NCBI GenBank assembly: GCA_934511365.1
Contig: CAKSWC010000021.1
Span: 1 to 29,314, forward strand
Length of the DNA stretch: 29,314 nucleotides
Reading direction: 5' to 3'
Source: an uncultured Eubacteriales bacterium
Lineage (GTDB): Bacteria; Bacillota; Clostridia; Oscillospirales; Acutalibacteraceae
The notes under the pieces were generated by a model. The model was not told where the DNA came from and did no database searches. It saw only the letters and a program-made list of their open reading frames with translations. Positions 7,051-15,071 of the stretch are shown piece by piece (within the stretch, counting starts at the first letter, position 1; each line of letters starts with the position of its first letter). A program made the translations under genes and the position numbers.

Positions 7051-7070
7051 AGACCGGCAAAAAGCCGGCC
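7051..7070. other. GC-rich hairpin in the leader of the 56-residue gene
   Basis: CCGGC (7054-7058) and GCCGG (7064-7068) pair around AAAAA. On the minus strand a T-rich run follows, giving a terminator-like shape, but no minus-strand gene ends here. On the plus strand it sits just ahead of the ribosome site of the small gene. Confidence 0.4.
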
Positions 7071-7090
7071 GAAAAGCAAGGAGGATAAAA

Positions 7091-7261
7091 ATGAAGAGCT
7101 CAAAAAAAAGAAAAAGCCCCTCTGTTTCTCCAAAAGTGGAGGAGATAATCAAAATCTGGCGTCCGCGTTCAAACAGCCTTCAGACGGATGTTCTCGGCTC
7201 ATACACCGGAACGAGCGAGTTTGACGACAAAAGACCGATTCAGGATGCGGATGACCTTTGA
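7091..7261 (+). CDS. Small conserved-looking hypothetical protein (56 residues)
   Basis: This short gene starts with ATG eight bases after a perfect AAGGAGG and ends at TGA 7259-7261. The product is very basic at the N-terminus (MKSSKKRKSPSVSPKVEE) and acidic at the C-terminus, ending PIQDADDL. The middle holds DVLGSYTGTSEFDD. The pattern of DVLGSYTG followed by a final QDADDL resembles a small uncharacterised Firmicutes protein known to me only from memory, so conservation needs confirming. It has no membrane segment, signal peptide or cysteine. It is divergent from the ECF sigma operon and is preceded by a hairpin. The ideal ribosome site and normal codon use argue that it is real; its function is unknown. 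Confidence 0.72.
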   Translation: MKSSKKRKSPSVSPKVEEIIKIWRPRSNSLQTDVLGSYTGTSEFDDKRPIQDADDL

Positions 7262-7283
7262 TGTGCCGCCTTTTGCGGTTTTC

Positions 7284-7320
7284 AAAAAAAATTCGGCTCG
7301 TGCTTTTTGCATGAGCCGAA
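7284..7320 (-). terminator. Strong leftward terminator with no obvious gene upstream of it
   Basis: A 12-pair stem (7292-7303 with 7309-7320, one G-U) with a five-base loop is followed on the minus strand by eight Ts. On the plus strand no T-run follows. Reading leftward, no recognisable gene precedes it between 7321 and the rightward EF-G-like gene. It may end an unannotated small RNA or protect against readthrough. Confidence 0.75.
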
Positions 7321-7416
7321 AAACATTATTAAGAAGCGCAAAATTTGTCGGAGTCCGAGAGTAAAAATTATGCACAGTGAACAAAAATCCCTGCACAAAA
7401 TTAGCTATAAATAAGT

Positions 7417-7445
7417 TTGAACTTTTGGTCACTATATGATAAAAT
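7417..7445 (+). promoter_or_regulatory. Sigma-A promoter of the EF-G-like gene
   Basis: TTGAAC (7417-7422), a 17-base spacer and TAAAAT (7440-7445) make a near-consensus promoter. Transcription would start near 7452, leaving a leader of about 174 bases before the start codon. Confidence 0.75.
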
Positions 7446-7451
7446 AATCCT

Positions 7452-7612
7452 GTTAACTTCAAGTATTGTAATATTTGAGTGACTGGGCAGCCAATGATTG
7501 CTTGTTCAATTCAATCAGCGCCTGCCTAAACATAAAGGCGGAAAATCCTTTCTCCGCCGTGAAAACGGATCGCGCCGGGGGTGTTGTCGTTATCCCCGAT
7601 GTCTGCGGTTCA
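7452..7612 (+). promoter_or_regulatory. Structured 5' leader RNA of the EF-G-like gene
   Basis: The leader can fold into four separate stems. They are 7459-7466 with 7471-7478; a long stem formed by 7486-7490 with 7522-7526 and 7495-7500 with 7512-7517; 7537-7542 with 7553-7558; and 7576-7580 with 7594-7598. The last ends shortly before the AAGGAGG at 7613-7619. No T-run follows any stem, so transcription attenuation is unlikely and control of ribosome access is more plausible. It does not match any riboswitch class I can recognise. No reading frame with a ribosome site was seen in it. Confidence 0.45.
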
Positions 7613-7625
7613 AGGAGGTTATTGT

Positions 7626-9695
7626 ATGAAATCTTACGACGCAAAAAATATCAGAAATATCGCCATTGCCGGCCACACAGGAAAGGGCAAGACAACTCTT
7701 GCCGAGGCTATGCTTTTTCTTGCAAAAGCAACCGACAGACTCGGTAAGGTCAGCGACGGAAACACCGTAATGGACTTTGACGCCGAAGAAAAAAAGCGCC
7801 AGTGCTCCCTTTCAACGGCGTTCGCTCCCCTTGAGTGGAGAGATACAAAAATCAACCTTCTTGACGCTCCCGGAAAGTTCGATTTTGAAGGCGGCGTTTA
7901 TGAGGCAATGCGTGCCGCCGAGTGCGCCCTCATCGTTACGAGCGCAGGCTCCGGCTTTGACGTCGGCGCGGAAAAGGCAATCAAGGCCGCCGACAAGAGA
8001 GGTATTGCAAAGTTCTTTGCAATCACCAAGATCGACGCCGAAAACAGAGACTTTTTCAAAACCTTTGAAGCTCTTAAGGAAGAAGTCGGCTCAAAGCTCT
8101 GCCCCGTTGTCATTCCTCACATGGTCAACGGCAAGGTTGAGTCATACGTTAACCTTTGCAGCAACAAGGCTTTCAAATATTCAAACGGAAAAGCAACCGT
8201 TATTGATGTTCCGGATGATCCCCATCTCGGCGAGATGAGAGACGTTCTTATGGAAGCCGTTGCCTCCGTTGACGATGACCTTATGATGAAGTTCTTTGAC
8301 GGCGAAGAACTCACCAAGGAGGAAATTATTGACGGCCTCACCAAGGGCGTTGAACAGGGCGAAATTTATCCCGTATACGCCTGCTCGGGAACAAATCTTG
8401 ACGGCGTTGACCTTCTTCTTGACGCAATCGTTTTCTCTGCTCCCTCACCGGAGCAGGCCGGTTCCGAAAAGGCAGAAAACGACTCCGGCGATGAAATTGA
8501 AGTTAAATGCGACCCGAACGGACCGCTCGCAGCAATTTGCTTCAAGACCGTTGCCGACCCGTTTGTCGGAAAGATGTCATATGTCAAGGTCATTTCCGGA
8601 AAAATCACCGCAGAAGTTCCCGCTTTCAACGCAAGAACCGGCGAAAGCGAAAGAATGGGCAAGCTCATCTCCGTCAGGGGCAGCAAGCAGGAAGATATCG
8701 CCGCAATCACCGCCGGTGACATTGGCGTTATCACAAAACTTTCCGGCCTTGCAACGGGCGACACCATCTGTAATTCAAAGAATATTATCAAGCTTTCCGG
8801 CGTTGACTTCCCGGCTCCCTCGCTTTCAATGGCTATCGTAGTCAAGAAAAAGGGCGAAGAGGATAAGGTTGCCGCAGGTCTGCGCAGAATTATGGGCGAA
8901 GATCCCACCGTTGTTTTCTCAAATAACGAGGAAACGAGAGAGATGATCCTCTCCGGTCTTGGTGAACAGCACCTTGACATTGTTCTTGCAAAACTCAAAT
9001 CAAAGTTCGGCGTTGAAATTGACCTCAAGATTCCGCGCGTTGCATACAGAGAAACAATCCGCAAGAGCTGCCAGGTTCAGGGCCGCCACAAAAAGCAGTC
9101 CGGAGGTTCAGGCCAGTTCGGTGACGTTTGGATCCGCTTTGAGCCGCATGACGGCGATGAGTTGATTTTTGAAACGGAGGTTGTTGGCGGTTCCGTTCCG
9201 AAGAACTACTTCCCGGCGGTTGAAAAGGGTCTCCAGGAAGCAATCCTCAAAGGACCTCTTGCCGGCTATCCGATGGTTGGACTCAAGGCTGTTCTTTATG
9301 ACGGTTCCTACCACCCCGTTGACTCGAACGATATGGCGTTCCGCACCGCGGCGAAGATTGCATACAAAAACGGTATGGCACAGGCCAATCCGGTCATTCT
9401 TGAGCCTATCGGCGAACTCAAGGTTTATGTTCCCGACGCAAACCTCGGCGACATCATGGGTGATATTACAAAGCGCCGCGGCCGCGTTCTCGGAATGGGT
9501 GCAGCGGACGAACCGAAGATGCAGGAACTTGTTGCCGAAGTTCCGATGGCAGAAATGGGCAACTTTGCAACCACCCTGCGGTCTGTAACCGCAGGCAGAG
9601 GACACTTCACCCTCACCTTTGCGCGCTATGAGGACGCTCCCGGAAATGTTGCGCAGAAAGTTATCGACGACGCGAAAGCCGAAGCCGACGACTGA
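7626..9695 (+). CDS. EF-G-like translation factor GTPase (paralogue of fusA)
   Basis: This 689-residue protein has the five-domain layout of elongation factor G and belongs to the EF-G-like (EF-G2) subgroup. The P-loop is GHTGKGKT (residues 16-23). The G3 motif reads DAPGK (80-84) instead of DTPGH, so the histidine that activates water in EF-G is replaced by lysine. G4 reads TKID (134-137) rather than NKMD. Domain IV (after YRETIRKSCQVQGRHKKQSGG) and domain V (ending GRGHFTLTFARYEDAP) are complete. EF-G moves tRNAs and mRNA through the ribosome; what this paralogue does is less certain. The start at 7626 is set by AAGGAGG seven bases upstream. It is transcribed alone from a promoter with a long structured leader and is closed by a terminator. 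Confidence 0.9.
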   Translation: MKSYDAKNIRNIAIAGHTGKGKTTLAEAMLFLAKATDRLGKVSDGNTVMDFDAEEKKRQCSLSTAFAPLEWRDTKINLLDAPGKFDFEGGVYEAMRAAECALIVTSAGSGFDVGAEKAIKAADKRGIAKFFAITKIDAENRDFFKTFEALKEEVGSKLCPVVIPHMVNGKVESYVNLCSNKAFKYSNGKATVIDVPDDPHLGEMRDVLMEAVASVDDDLMMKFFDGEELTKEEIIDGLTKGVEQGEIYPVYACSGTNLDGVDLLLDAIVFSAPSPEQAGSEKAENDSGDEIEVKCDPNGPLAAICFKTVADPFVGKMSYVKVISGKITAEVPAFNARTGESERMGKLISVRGSKQEDIAAITAGDIGVITKLSGLATGDTICNSKNIIKLSGVDFPAPSLSMAIVVKKKGEEDKVAAGLRRIMGEDPTVVFSNNEETREMILSGLGEQHLDIVLAKLKSKFGVEIDLKIPRVAYRETIRKSCQVQGRHKKQSGGSGQFGDVWIRFEPHDGDELIFETEVVGGSVPKNYFPAVEKGLQEAILKGPLAGYPMVGLKAVLYDGSYHPVDSNDMAFRTAAKIAYKNGMAQANPVILEPIGELKVYVPDANLGDIMGDITKRRGRVLGMGAADEPKMQELVAEVPMAEMGNFATTLRSVTAGRGHFTLTFARYEDAPGNVAQKVIDDAKAEADD

Positions 9696-9740
9696 TAAAA
9701 CCGAATTCTTGTTTTTACATAAACAAACACAATTTCAAAA

Positions 9741-9768
9741 GGGCTGTCCAAACGGGCAGCTCTTTTGT
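9741..9768 (+). terminator. Terminator of the EF-G-like gene
   Basis: GGGCTGTCC pairs with GGGCAGCTC (two G-U pairs) around AAAC and is followed by TTTTGTTG. It lies 45 bases after the stop codon. Confidence 0.8.
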
Positions 9769-9802
9769 TGTGGGTTTCATCCCCCCAACCGCCGACAAAG
9801 CG

Positions 9803-9840
9803 CAAAAAAAACAGCGGCCACCCAATTTGGCAGCCGCTGT
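9803..9840 (-). terminator. Terminator of nifJ
   Basis: On the minus strand ACAGCGGC (9840-9833) pairs with GCCGCTGT (9818-9811) around a 14-base loop and is followed by at least seven Ts. It lies 25 bases past the nifJ stop codon, tail-to-tail with the EF-G-like terminator. Confidence 0.92.
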
Positions 9841-9864
9841 GATTTTAATTTTTATGGCACTGAA

Positions 9865-12800
9865 TTACTCAGCATCCGGAGCATAGAGAGCTTCAAGTCT
9901 CTTGAGGTGGTTATATCTTTCAACAGACTTTTCTTCTGCTTCTGCAAAGAGTTCCTTTGCTCTCTCCGGGAAGGAGCGAGTGAGAGCGGAATAACGAGCC
10001 TCGTTGAGGAGGAACTTCTGATAGTCCTCTCTTACGCCGGGCTTTGAGTCGATCGTGAACGGATTCTTGCCCTGAGCCTTAAGAGCCGGGTTGTAGCGGA
10101 ACATATTCCAGTAGCCGCATTCAACAGCCTTCTTCATCTCGTTCTGGCAGTTAACCATACCGCCCTTGATTGAGTGCATCTCGCACGGTGCGTATGCAAT
10201 AACGATTGACGGGCCGTGATATGCTTCAGCCTCGGTGAGAGCCTTAATGGTCTGGTTCATGTTTGCGCCCATAGCGATCTGAGCAACATAAACGTAGCCA
10301 TAGCTCATTGCGATTTCGGCAAGGCTCTTCTTTGCAATGCTCTTTCCGGCGGCTGCAAACTGTGCAACCTGGCCGATCTGAGATGCCTTTGAAGCCTGTC
10401 CGCCGGTGTTGGAGTAAACCTCGGTGTCGAATACCATGATGTTGACATCTTCGCCGGAAGCAAGAACGTGGTCAACGCCGCCGAAGCCGATGTCGTATGC
10501 CCAACCGTCACCGCCGAAGATCCAAACGGACTTCTTTGAAAGATACTCCTTCTCCTTGAGGATTGAAGCGCAGTTTTCGCAGCCATCGGCAACCTTTTCA
10601 AGTTCTGCAACAAGAGCGTCCGCTGCTGCGGTGTTCTTTTCGCCGTCGTTCACGGTGTCAAGATATTCTTTAGCAGCTGCCTTGAGTGATTCGGGAGCCT
10701 TTTCTGCTGAAAGGATGTTTTCAACCTTAGCGATGAGAGCGTTGCGGATTGCATTCTGGCCAAGGAGCATTCCAAAGCCGTGCTCTGCGTTGTCCTCAAA
10801 GAGGGAGTTAGCCCATGCCGGGCCGTGACCCTTGCTGTTAACGGTGTAAGGTGAGGTTGCTGCCGGGCCGCCCCAGATTGAGGAGCATCCGGTTGCGTTG
10901 GAGATATACATTCTGTCGCCAAAGAGCTGAGTGATAAGACGTGCATAAGCGGTCTCGGCGCAGCCTGCGCATGAGCCGGAGAACTCAAGCAGCGGAGTCT
11001 TATACTGGCTTCCGATAACGGTGTTGTCTGCAACATCATCCTTAACGGTGACGTTCTTAACCATGTAATCGAATACCGGCTGCATCTCATCCTGGCTCTC
11101 ACGGGGAACCATCTTGAGTGACTTGGTCTTGCAGACACCTACGCAGACGCCGCAGCCCATACAGTCGAGCGGTGAAACGGCGAGGGTGTACTTATAAACG
11201 CCCCTGCCCTTACCGGTCTTTTTGTCAACGATAATTGCGTTCTTGGGAGCGTTTGCCGCTTCCTCTTCGGTGAGGCAGTACGGTCTGATCGTTGCGTGCG
11301 GGCAGACATATGAGCACTGGTTGCACTGCGCACAGGTTGAACCGTCCCATGCCGGAACCATAACGGCAACGCCACGCTTTTCATAAGCGGAAGCGCCCTG
11401 CTCAAAGGTTCCGTCTGCGTGAGCCTCGAAAGCGGAAACGGGAAGTGAGTCGCCGTCCATGTGGCCAACGGGCTTCATGATTTCGTCAACCATCTTAACA
11501 AGCTTTTCTGCGCCCTCGCTCTTTGCTTCGCAGCAGCCATCCTCTGCGTTTGCCCAATCGGCCGGAACGTCAATCTTAACGTAAGCCGAAGCGCCGGCGT
11601 CAATAGCCTTTTCGTTCATTTCGACAATTTCCTTGCCCTTCTTCATGAACTTCTGGGCCTTTTCTTTCATATAGCCGATTGCTTCCTCTTCCGGAAGAAT
11701 CTTTGAAAGGGAGAAGAAAGCGGACTGTAAAACAGTGCTTGTGCGCTTTCCAAGGCCGATTTTTTCGGCGATGTCGATAGCGTTAACGGTGTAAAGCTGG
11801 ATGTTGTTCTTTGCGATATATCTCTTTGCTTCTGCATCGAGCTTTTCGGCAAGTTCTTTTTCATCCCACTGGCAGTTGATGAGGAAAACTCCGCCGGGCT
11901 TAACATCATTGACCATCTTATAACCCTTTTCAACATATGACGGGTTGTGGCAGGCAACAAAGTCAGCCTTATTGATGTAATACGGGGACTTGATGGGCTT
12001 ATCGCCGAAACGCAGGTGAGAAATTGTTACACCGCCGGTTTTCTTTGAGTCATACTGGAAGTATGCCTGAACAAACTTGTCGGTGTGGTCGCCGATAATC
12101 TTGATGGAGTCCTTGTTTGCGCCAACGGTTCCGTCGCCGCCGAGACCCCAGAACTTGCATTCAATCGTACCTTCGGCAGCGGTGTTCGGAGCAGCCTTTT
12201 CTTCAAGTGAAAGATAGGTTACGTCATCGTTGATACCGATGGTGAAGTGGCGCTTCATCTCGTCCTTTGCAAGCTCGTCATAAACAGCGAATACGCTCGC
12301 CGGAGGAGTATCCTTTGAACCGAGGCCGTATCTGCCGCCGATAACCTCAATGCCGGTTCTTCCGGTCTCGTTGAGGGCTGCAATAACGTCAAGATAGAGC
12401 GGTTCGCCGAGTGAGCCCGGCTCCTTGGTTCTGTCAAGAACAGCAATCTTCTTTGCTGTTGCGGGGATAGCCGCGGCAAGGTGCTTTGCTGAGAACGGTC
12501 TGTAAAGACGAACCTTAACAAGGCCAACCTTTTCGCCCTTAGCGGTGAGATAGTCGATAACTTCCTCGGCAACATCGCAGATTGAGCCCATTGCAATGAT
12601 AACTCTTTCAGCATCGGGAGCGCCGTAATAGTTAAAGAGGTGATAGTTCGTTCCGAGTTTTGCGTTGACTTTGCCCATGTAATCTTCAACAATTTCGGGA
12701 ACGGCATCGTAATATTTGTTGCAGGCTTCTCTGTGCTGGAAGAAGATGTCTCCGTTTTCGTGTGAGCCGCGCATTACGGGGCGCTCGGGGTTGAGGGCGC

Positions 12801-13416
12801 GCTTGCGGAACGCTTCAACGGCGTCCATGTCACACATTTCTTTAAGATCCTCATAGTCCCAGATCTTGATTTTCTGAATTTCATGAGAAGTGCGGAAGCC
12901 GTCAAAGAAGTTGATGAACGGAACTCTGCCCTTAATTGCCGCAAGGTGGGCAACGGCGCCGAGGTCCATAACTTCCTGCGGATTGGTTTCGGCAAGCATT
13001 GCGAAACCGGTCTGGCGGCAGGCGTAAACGTCCGAATGATCGCCAAAAATGTTAAGCGCATGGGAAGCAACGCAGCGGGCCGAAACGTGGAAAACAGAGG
13101 GAAGAAGTTCACCCGCAATCTTATACATATTCGGGATCATGAGAAGAAGACCCTGAGATGCGGTGTAAGTTGTGGTGAGAGCACCGGCCGCGAGTGAGCC
13201 GTGAACCGTTCCGGCTGCGCCGGCTTCAGACTGCATTTCGGCAACCTTGACGGTGGTTCCGAAGATGTTTTTCATGCCCTGCGCCGACCACTGGTCAACA
13301 TAGTCTGCCATGGGGCTTGACGGAGTGATGGGGTAAATGCCCGCAACCTCGGTGAAAGCATAGGAAACATATGCGGCAGCATTGTTTCCGTCCATGGTCT
13401 TTGATTTTCTTGCCAT
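9865..13416 (-). CDS. nifJ: Pyruvate:ferredoxin (flavodoxin) oxidoreductase
   Basis: This enzyme oxidises pyruvate with CoA to acetyl-CoA and CO2 and reduces ferredoxin, the central pyruvate step of anaerobes. The single chain has 1183 residues, typical for fused PFOR. The N-terminal domain carries the pyruvate-binding segment GIYPITPSSPMADY (about residues 25-38). The CoA and gamma domains follow. Two 4Fe-4S motifs, CAQCNQCSYVCPHA near 690 and CMGCGVCVGVC near 752, form the ferredoxin domain. The proximal-cluster cysteines appear in GSCAGCAETAYARL, and the thiamine-diphosphate segment GGDGWAYDIGFGGVDH lies near 970. The start at 13416 is fixed by AGGAGG eight bases upstream; the frame is open further upstream to 13518 but that part is noncoding. 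It is a single-gene unit with a CRP/FNR-type box in its upstream region. Confidence 0.98.
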   Translation of the reverse strand: MARKSKTMDGNNAAAYVSYAFTEVAGIYPITPSSPMADYVDQWSAQGMKNIFGTTVKVAEMQSEAGAAGTVHGSLAAGALTTTYTASQGLLLMIPNMYKIAGELLPSVFHVSARCVASHALNIFGDHSDVYACRQTGFAMLAETNPQEVMDLGAVAHLAAIKGRVPFINFFDGFRTSHEIQKIKIWDYEDLKEMCDMDAVEAFRKRALNPERPVMRGSHENGDIFFQHREACNKYYDAVPEIVEDYMGKVNAKLGTNYHLFNYYGAPDAERVIIAMGSICDVAEEVIDYLTAKGEKVGLVKVRLYRPFSAKHLAAAIPATAKKIAVLDRTKEPGSLGEPLYLDVIAALNETGRTGIEVIGGRYGLGSKDTPPASVFAVYDELAKDEMKRHFTIGINDDVTYLSLEEKAAPNTAAEGTIECKFWGLGGDGTVGANKDSIKIIGDHTDKFVQAYFQYDSKKTGGVTISHLRFGDKPIKSPYYINKADFVACHNPSYVEKGYKMVNDVKPGGVFLINCQWDEKELAEKLDAEAKRYIAKNNIQLYTVNAIDIAEKIGLGKRTSTVLQSAFFSLSKILPEEEAIGYMKEKAQKFMKKGKEIVEMNEKAIDAGASAYVKIDVPADWANAEDGCCEAKSEGAEKLVKMVDEIMKPVGHMDGDSLPVSAFEAHADGTFEQGASAYEKRGVAVMVPAWDGSTCAQCNQCSYVCPHATIRPYCLTEEEAANAPKNAIIVDKKTGKGRGVYKYTLAVSPLDCMGCGVCVGVCKTKSLKMVPRESQDEMQPVFDYMVKNVTVKDDVADNTVIGSQYKTPLLEFSGSCAGCAETAYARLITQLFGDRMYISNATGCSSIWGGPAATSPYTVNSKGHGPAWANSLFEDNAEHGFGMLLGQNAIRNALIAKVENILSAEKAPESLKAAAKEYLDTVNDGEKNTAAADALVAELEKVADGCENCASILKEKEYLSKKSVWIFGGDGWAYDIGFGGVDHVLASGEDVNIMVFDTEVYSNTGGQASKASQIGQVAQFAAAGKSIAKKSLAEIAMSYGYVYVAQIAMGANMNQTIKALTEAEAYHGPSIVIAYAPCEMHSIKGGMVNCQNEMKKAVECGYWNMFRYNPALKAQGKNPFTIDSKPGVREDYQKFLLNEARYSALTRSFPERAKELFAEAEEKSVERYNHLKRLEALYAPDAE

Positions 13417-13483
13417 TGGATTATCCTCCTTAAATTGGAAATTCCTTTTCCGAACGGTCGAAAAGATAGTATCCGACCATTGT

Positions 13484-13497
13484 TTGATATAAATCAA
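13484..13497. promoter_or_regulatory. FNR/CRP-type palindrome upstream of nifJ
   Basis: TTGATATAAATCAA matches the FNR consensus TTGAT-N4-ATCAA exactly. It lies 68 bases upstream of the nifJ start codon. A CRP/FNR-family regulator could sense redox or metabolic state here. With the candidate promoter boxes nearby, its position fits repression better than classical activation at -41.5. Confidence 0.5.
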
Positions 13498-13505
13498 CAT
13501 CAAAC

Positions 13506-13534
13506 ATTTTAACACCAAACCGATAATAAGTAAA
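13506..13534 (-). promoter_or_regulatory. Candidate nifJ promoter
   Basis: On the minus strand TTTACT (13534-13529), a 17-base spacer and TAAAAT (13511-13506) make a plausible promoter. The start near 13499 would place the FNR-type palindrome just downstream. A second -10-like TACTAT occurs at 13471-13466, so the true start is uncertain. Confidence 0.4.
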
Positions 13535-13593
13535 TATGCAAAGAGTTGAAATATAAAATATTTTGTAAAAAAATCTTGGTAAATTTAATAAAA

Positions 13594-13638
13594 TCCGGTT
13601 TTTTGCACTTCAGAACAGCGCTTTCCAACAAAACCGGA
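13594..13638. repeat. Nine-base inverted repeat in the nifJ/acyltransferase intergenic region
   Basis: TCCGGTTTT (13594-13602) and AAAACCGGA (13630-13638) are perfect complements separated by 27 bases. There is no T-run after either arm. The remaining sequence of this 345-base gap (13417-13761) holds only the promoters and boxes listed separately. Confidence 0.4.
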
Positions 13639-13695
13639 GCAAAACGCCAAATTTCAGACAGATTACTAAAAACTATATATTATCTCCGTTTTCTC

Positions 13696-13724
13696 TTGAC
13701 AGTTTTCGACAGGTGTTGTAAAAT
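13696..13724 (+). promoter_or_regulatory. Sigma-A promoter of the acyltransferase gene
   Basis: A perfect -35 box TTGACA (13696-13701), a 17-base spacer and TAAAAT (13719-13724) precede the gene by about 38 bases. Confidence 0.85.
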
Positions 13725-13761
13725 TACAAAGATATTTCAACATTATGAATGAGGTGTAACT

Positions 13762-15066
13762 TTGAACACTTGTAAACCTTACGGCGTTTCTGAGCCATAT
13801 AAAGACGTGCCGTGGTTCAAAATTGATAACGCCGCAACACTTTATGCCGCCGCAAGAAGAAAAAGCTGGACAAGAACTTTCCGGACAGCAGTTGTTCTGG
13901 ACACGGAAATTGACCCGGTCATTCTTCAAAAAGCGCTTGAGGACACGGCTAAGCGCTTTCCCTTTTTCTGCGTTCAGCTTCGAGACGGCCTTTTCTGGAG
14001 CTATTTTGAAAGGATTGACGAAACGCCGAAAATTGTTCCGGACTCAAACTATCCTTACCGCCCGATTGACCTTGGAGACAACAAAAAGCCCTGCTTCAGG
14101 ATAACCTACGGCAAAAACAGAATTGCGCTTGAGGGCTTCCATTCAATGACGGACGGCGGCGGAGCGAACGTCCTTCTTTCAACGCTTGTCTCGCGCTATC
14201 TTGAGCTTAAAGGCGTCCGCTTTGAATATGACGAGGAAAACTCACGCTCGGTTGCAAACGAACCGCTCGAATGCGAGGGTCGCGATGATTACTATACATA
14301 CGGCGACCCAACGCAGAAAGCAAAGAATCCGCCGCGCGTTTCGGTTCATATCGGCGAAAACAACGCTCTGCCCGGCTATTCGTTCCTTATTCACGGAATC
14401 TGCCGCGTTGAGGACCTTAAAAGGGCGGCAAAGAAGCACTCGCTGACAATCACGGAATACCTCACGGCGATACTCATTCTCACATATTTCAACACAGAGC
14501 CGCATGACGGAAAGCCGATAAGCGTCAGCGTTCCGATCGACCTGCGCAGACGCTTTGAGTCGCGGTCGCTGCGCAACTTCTGCTTCATGACGGACGTTTC
14601 CTTTGACCCCGGAAAAAGGGAGAAAGTCACTTTTGACGATATCTGCGATTCCATCCGCGGAAAGCTTGCCGAAAAAGCAAGCACAAAAAACCTTCATGAT
14701 GCAATCAGCGCAAACGTCAGCGCGGCTTCAAACCCGGTGCTTAAAATTGTTCCGTATTTCTTCAAGAAAATTTTCCTCAAAGGAACCTATGAAAAGGTTC
14801 AGCACACATACACGGCGTTCTTTTCAAACCTCGGTGAATTCAGCTTTCCGCCGGAGGTTTTAAAACACATTTTGCGCATTGAAGCCTGTCTCGGCTGCAC
14901 CCCGTTTCAGCACTTCGGCTGCGCAGCCGCCTCCGTGAACGGCGTTTTCACCTTCACCTTTTCAAGCGGTAACAAGGACACCGAAAAGCAAAAATTCTTT
15001 TTCCGCTTCCTTTCCGCAGACGGAGTTGCGCTCCGGATTGAAAGCAACGACCAAAACAGGGGGTGA
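13762..15066 (+). CDS. Condensation-like / alcohol acetyltransferase-like CoA-dependent acyltransferase
   Basis: This 434-residue cytoplasmic protein has the fold signature of CoA-dependent acyltransferases and NRPS condensation domains. The catalytic HxxxDG motif is present as HSMTDGG, with His127 and Asp131. A second structural motif lies around SVSVPIDLRRRF (near residue 255), corresponding to the DFG-like latch region. The family transfers an acyl group from CoA or a carrier protein to an alcohol or amine; the substrate cannot be read here. The start is TTG at 13762 with GAGGTG six bases upstream; the nearer ATG at 13745 runs into a stop at once. The next gene starts six bases after its stop codon with the ribosome site inside this gene, so they form a coupled pair. 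No carrier protein or NRPS gene is nearby. Confidence 0.8.
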   Translation: MNTCKPYGVSEPYKDVPWFKIDNAATLYAAARRKSWTRTFRTAVVLDTEIDPVILQKALEDTAKRFPFFCVQLRDGLFWSYFERIDETPKIVPDSNYPYRPIDLGDNKKPCFRITYGKNRIALEGFHSMTDGGGANVLLSTLVSRYLELKGVRFEYDEENSRSVANEPLECEGRDDYYTYGDPTQKAKNPPRVSVHIGENNALPGYSFLIHGICRVEDLKRAAKKHSLTITEYLTAILILTYFNTEPHDGKPISVSVPIDLRRRFESRSLRNFCFMTDVSFDPGKREKVTFDDICDSIRGKLAEKASTKNLHDAISANVSAASNPVLKIVPYFFKKIFLKGTYEKVQHTYTAFFSNLGEFSFPPEVLKHILRIEACLGCTPFQHFGCAAASVNGVFTFTFSSGNKDTEKQKFFFRFLSADGVALRIESNDQNRG

Positions 15067-15071
15067 AAAAA

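Noticed and set aside
7021..7060. ECF-type promoter with a CGTCTA -10 box ahead of the 56-residue gene
   Set aside because: CGTCTA occurs at 7024-7029, but no suitable ECF -35 element lies 16-17 bases upstream, so autoregulation of the small gene by the sigma factor is not supported.
8366..9064. Long reading frame of 232 codons opposite the EF-G-like gene
   Set aside because: It is a shadow of the strongly biased codons of the EF-G-like gene, with no ribosome site and no recognisable domain.
13417..13518. N-terminal extension of nifJ by 34 residues
   Set aside because: PFOR proteins start near MARKSKTMDGN, which follows AGGAGG. The extra part covers the FNR-type palindrome and has no ribosome site.
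13546..13752. 68-codon frame in the nifJ/acyltransferase gap
   Set aside because: It runs over the acyltransferase promoter, has no ribosome site and shows no protein-like composition.
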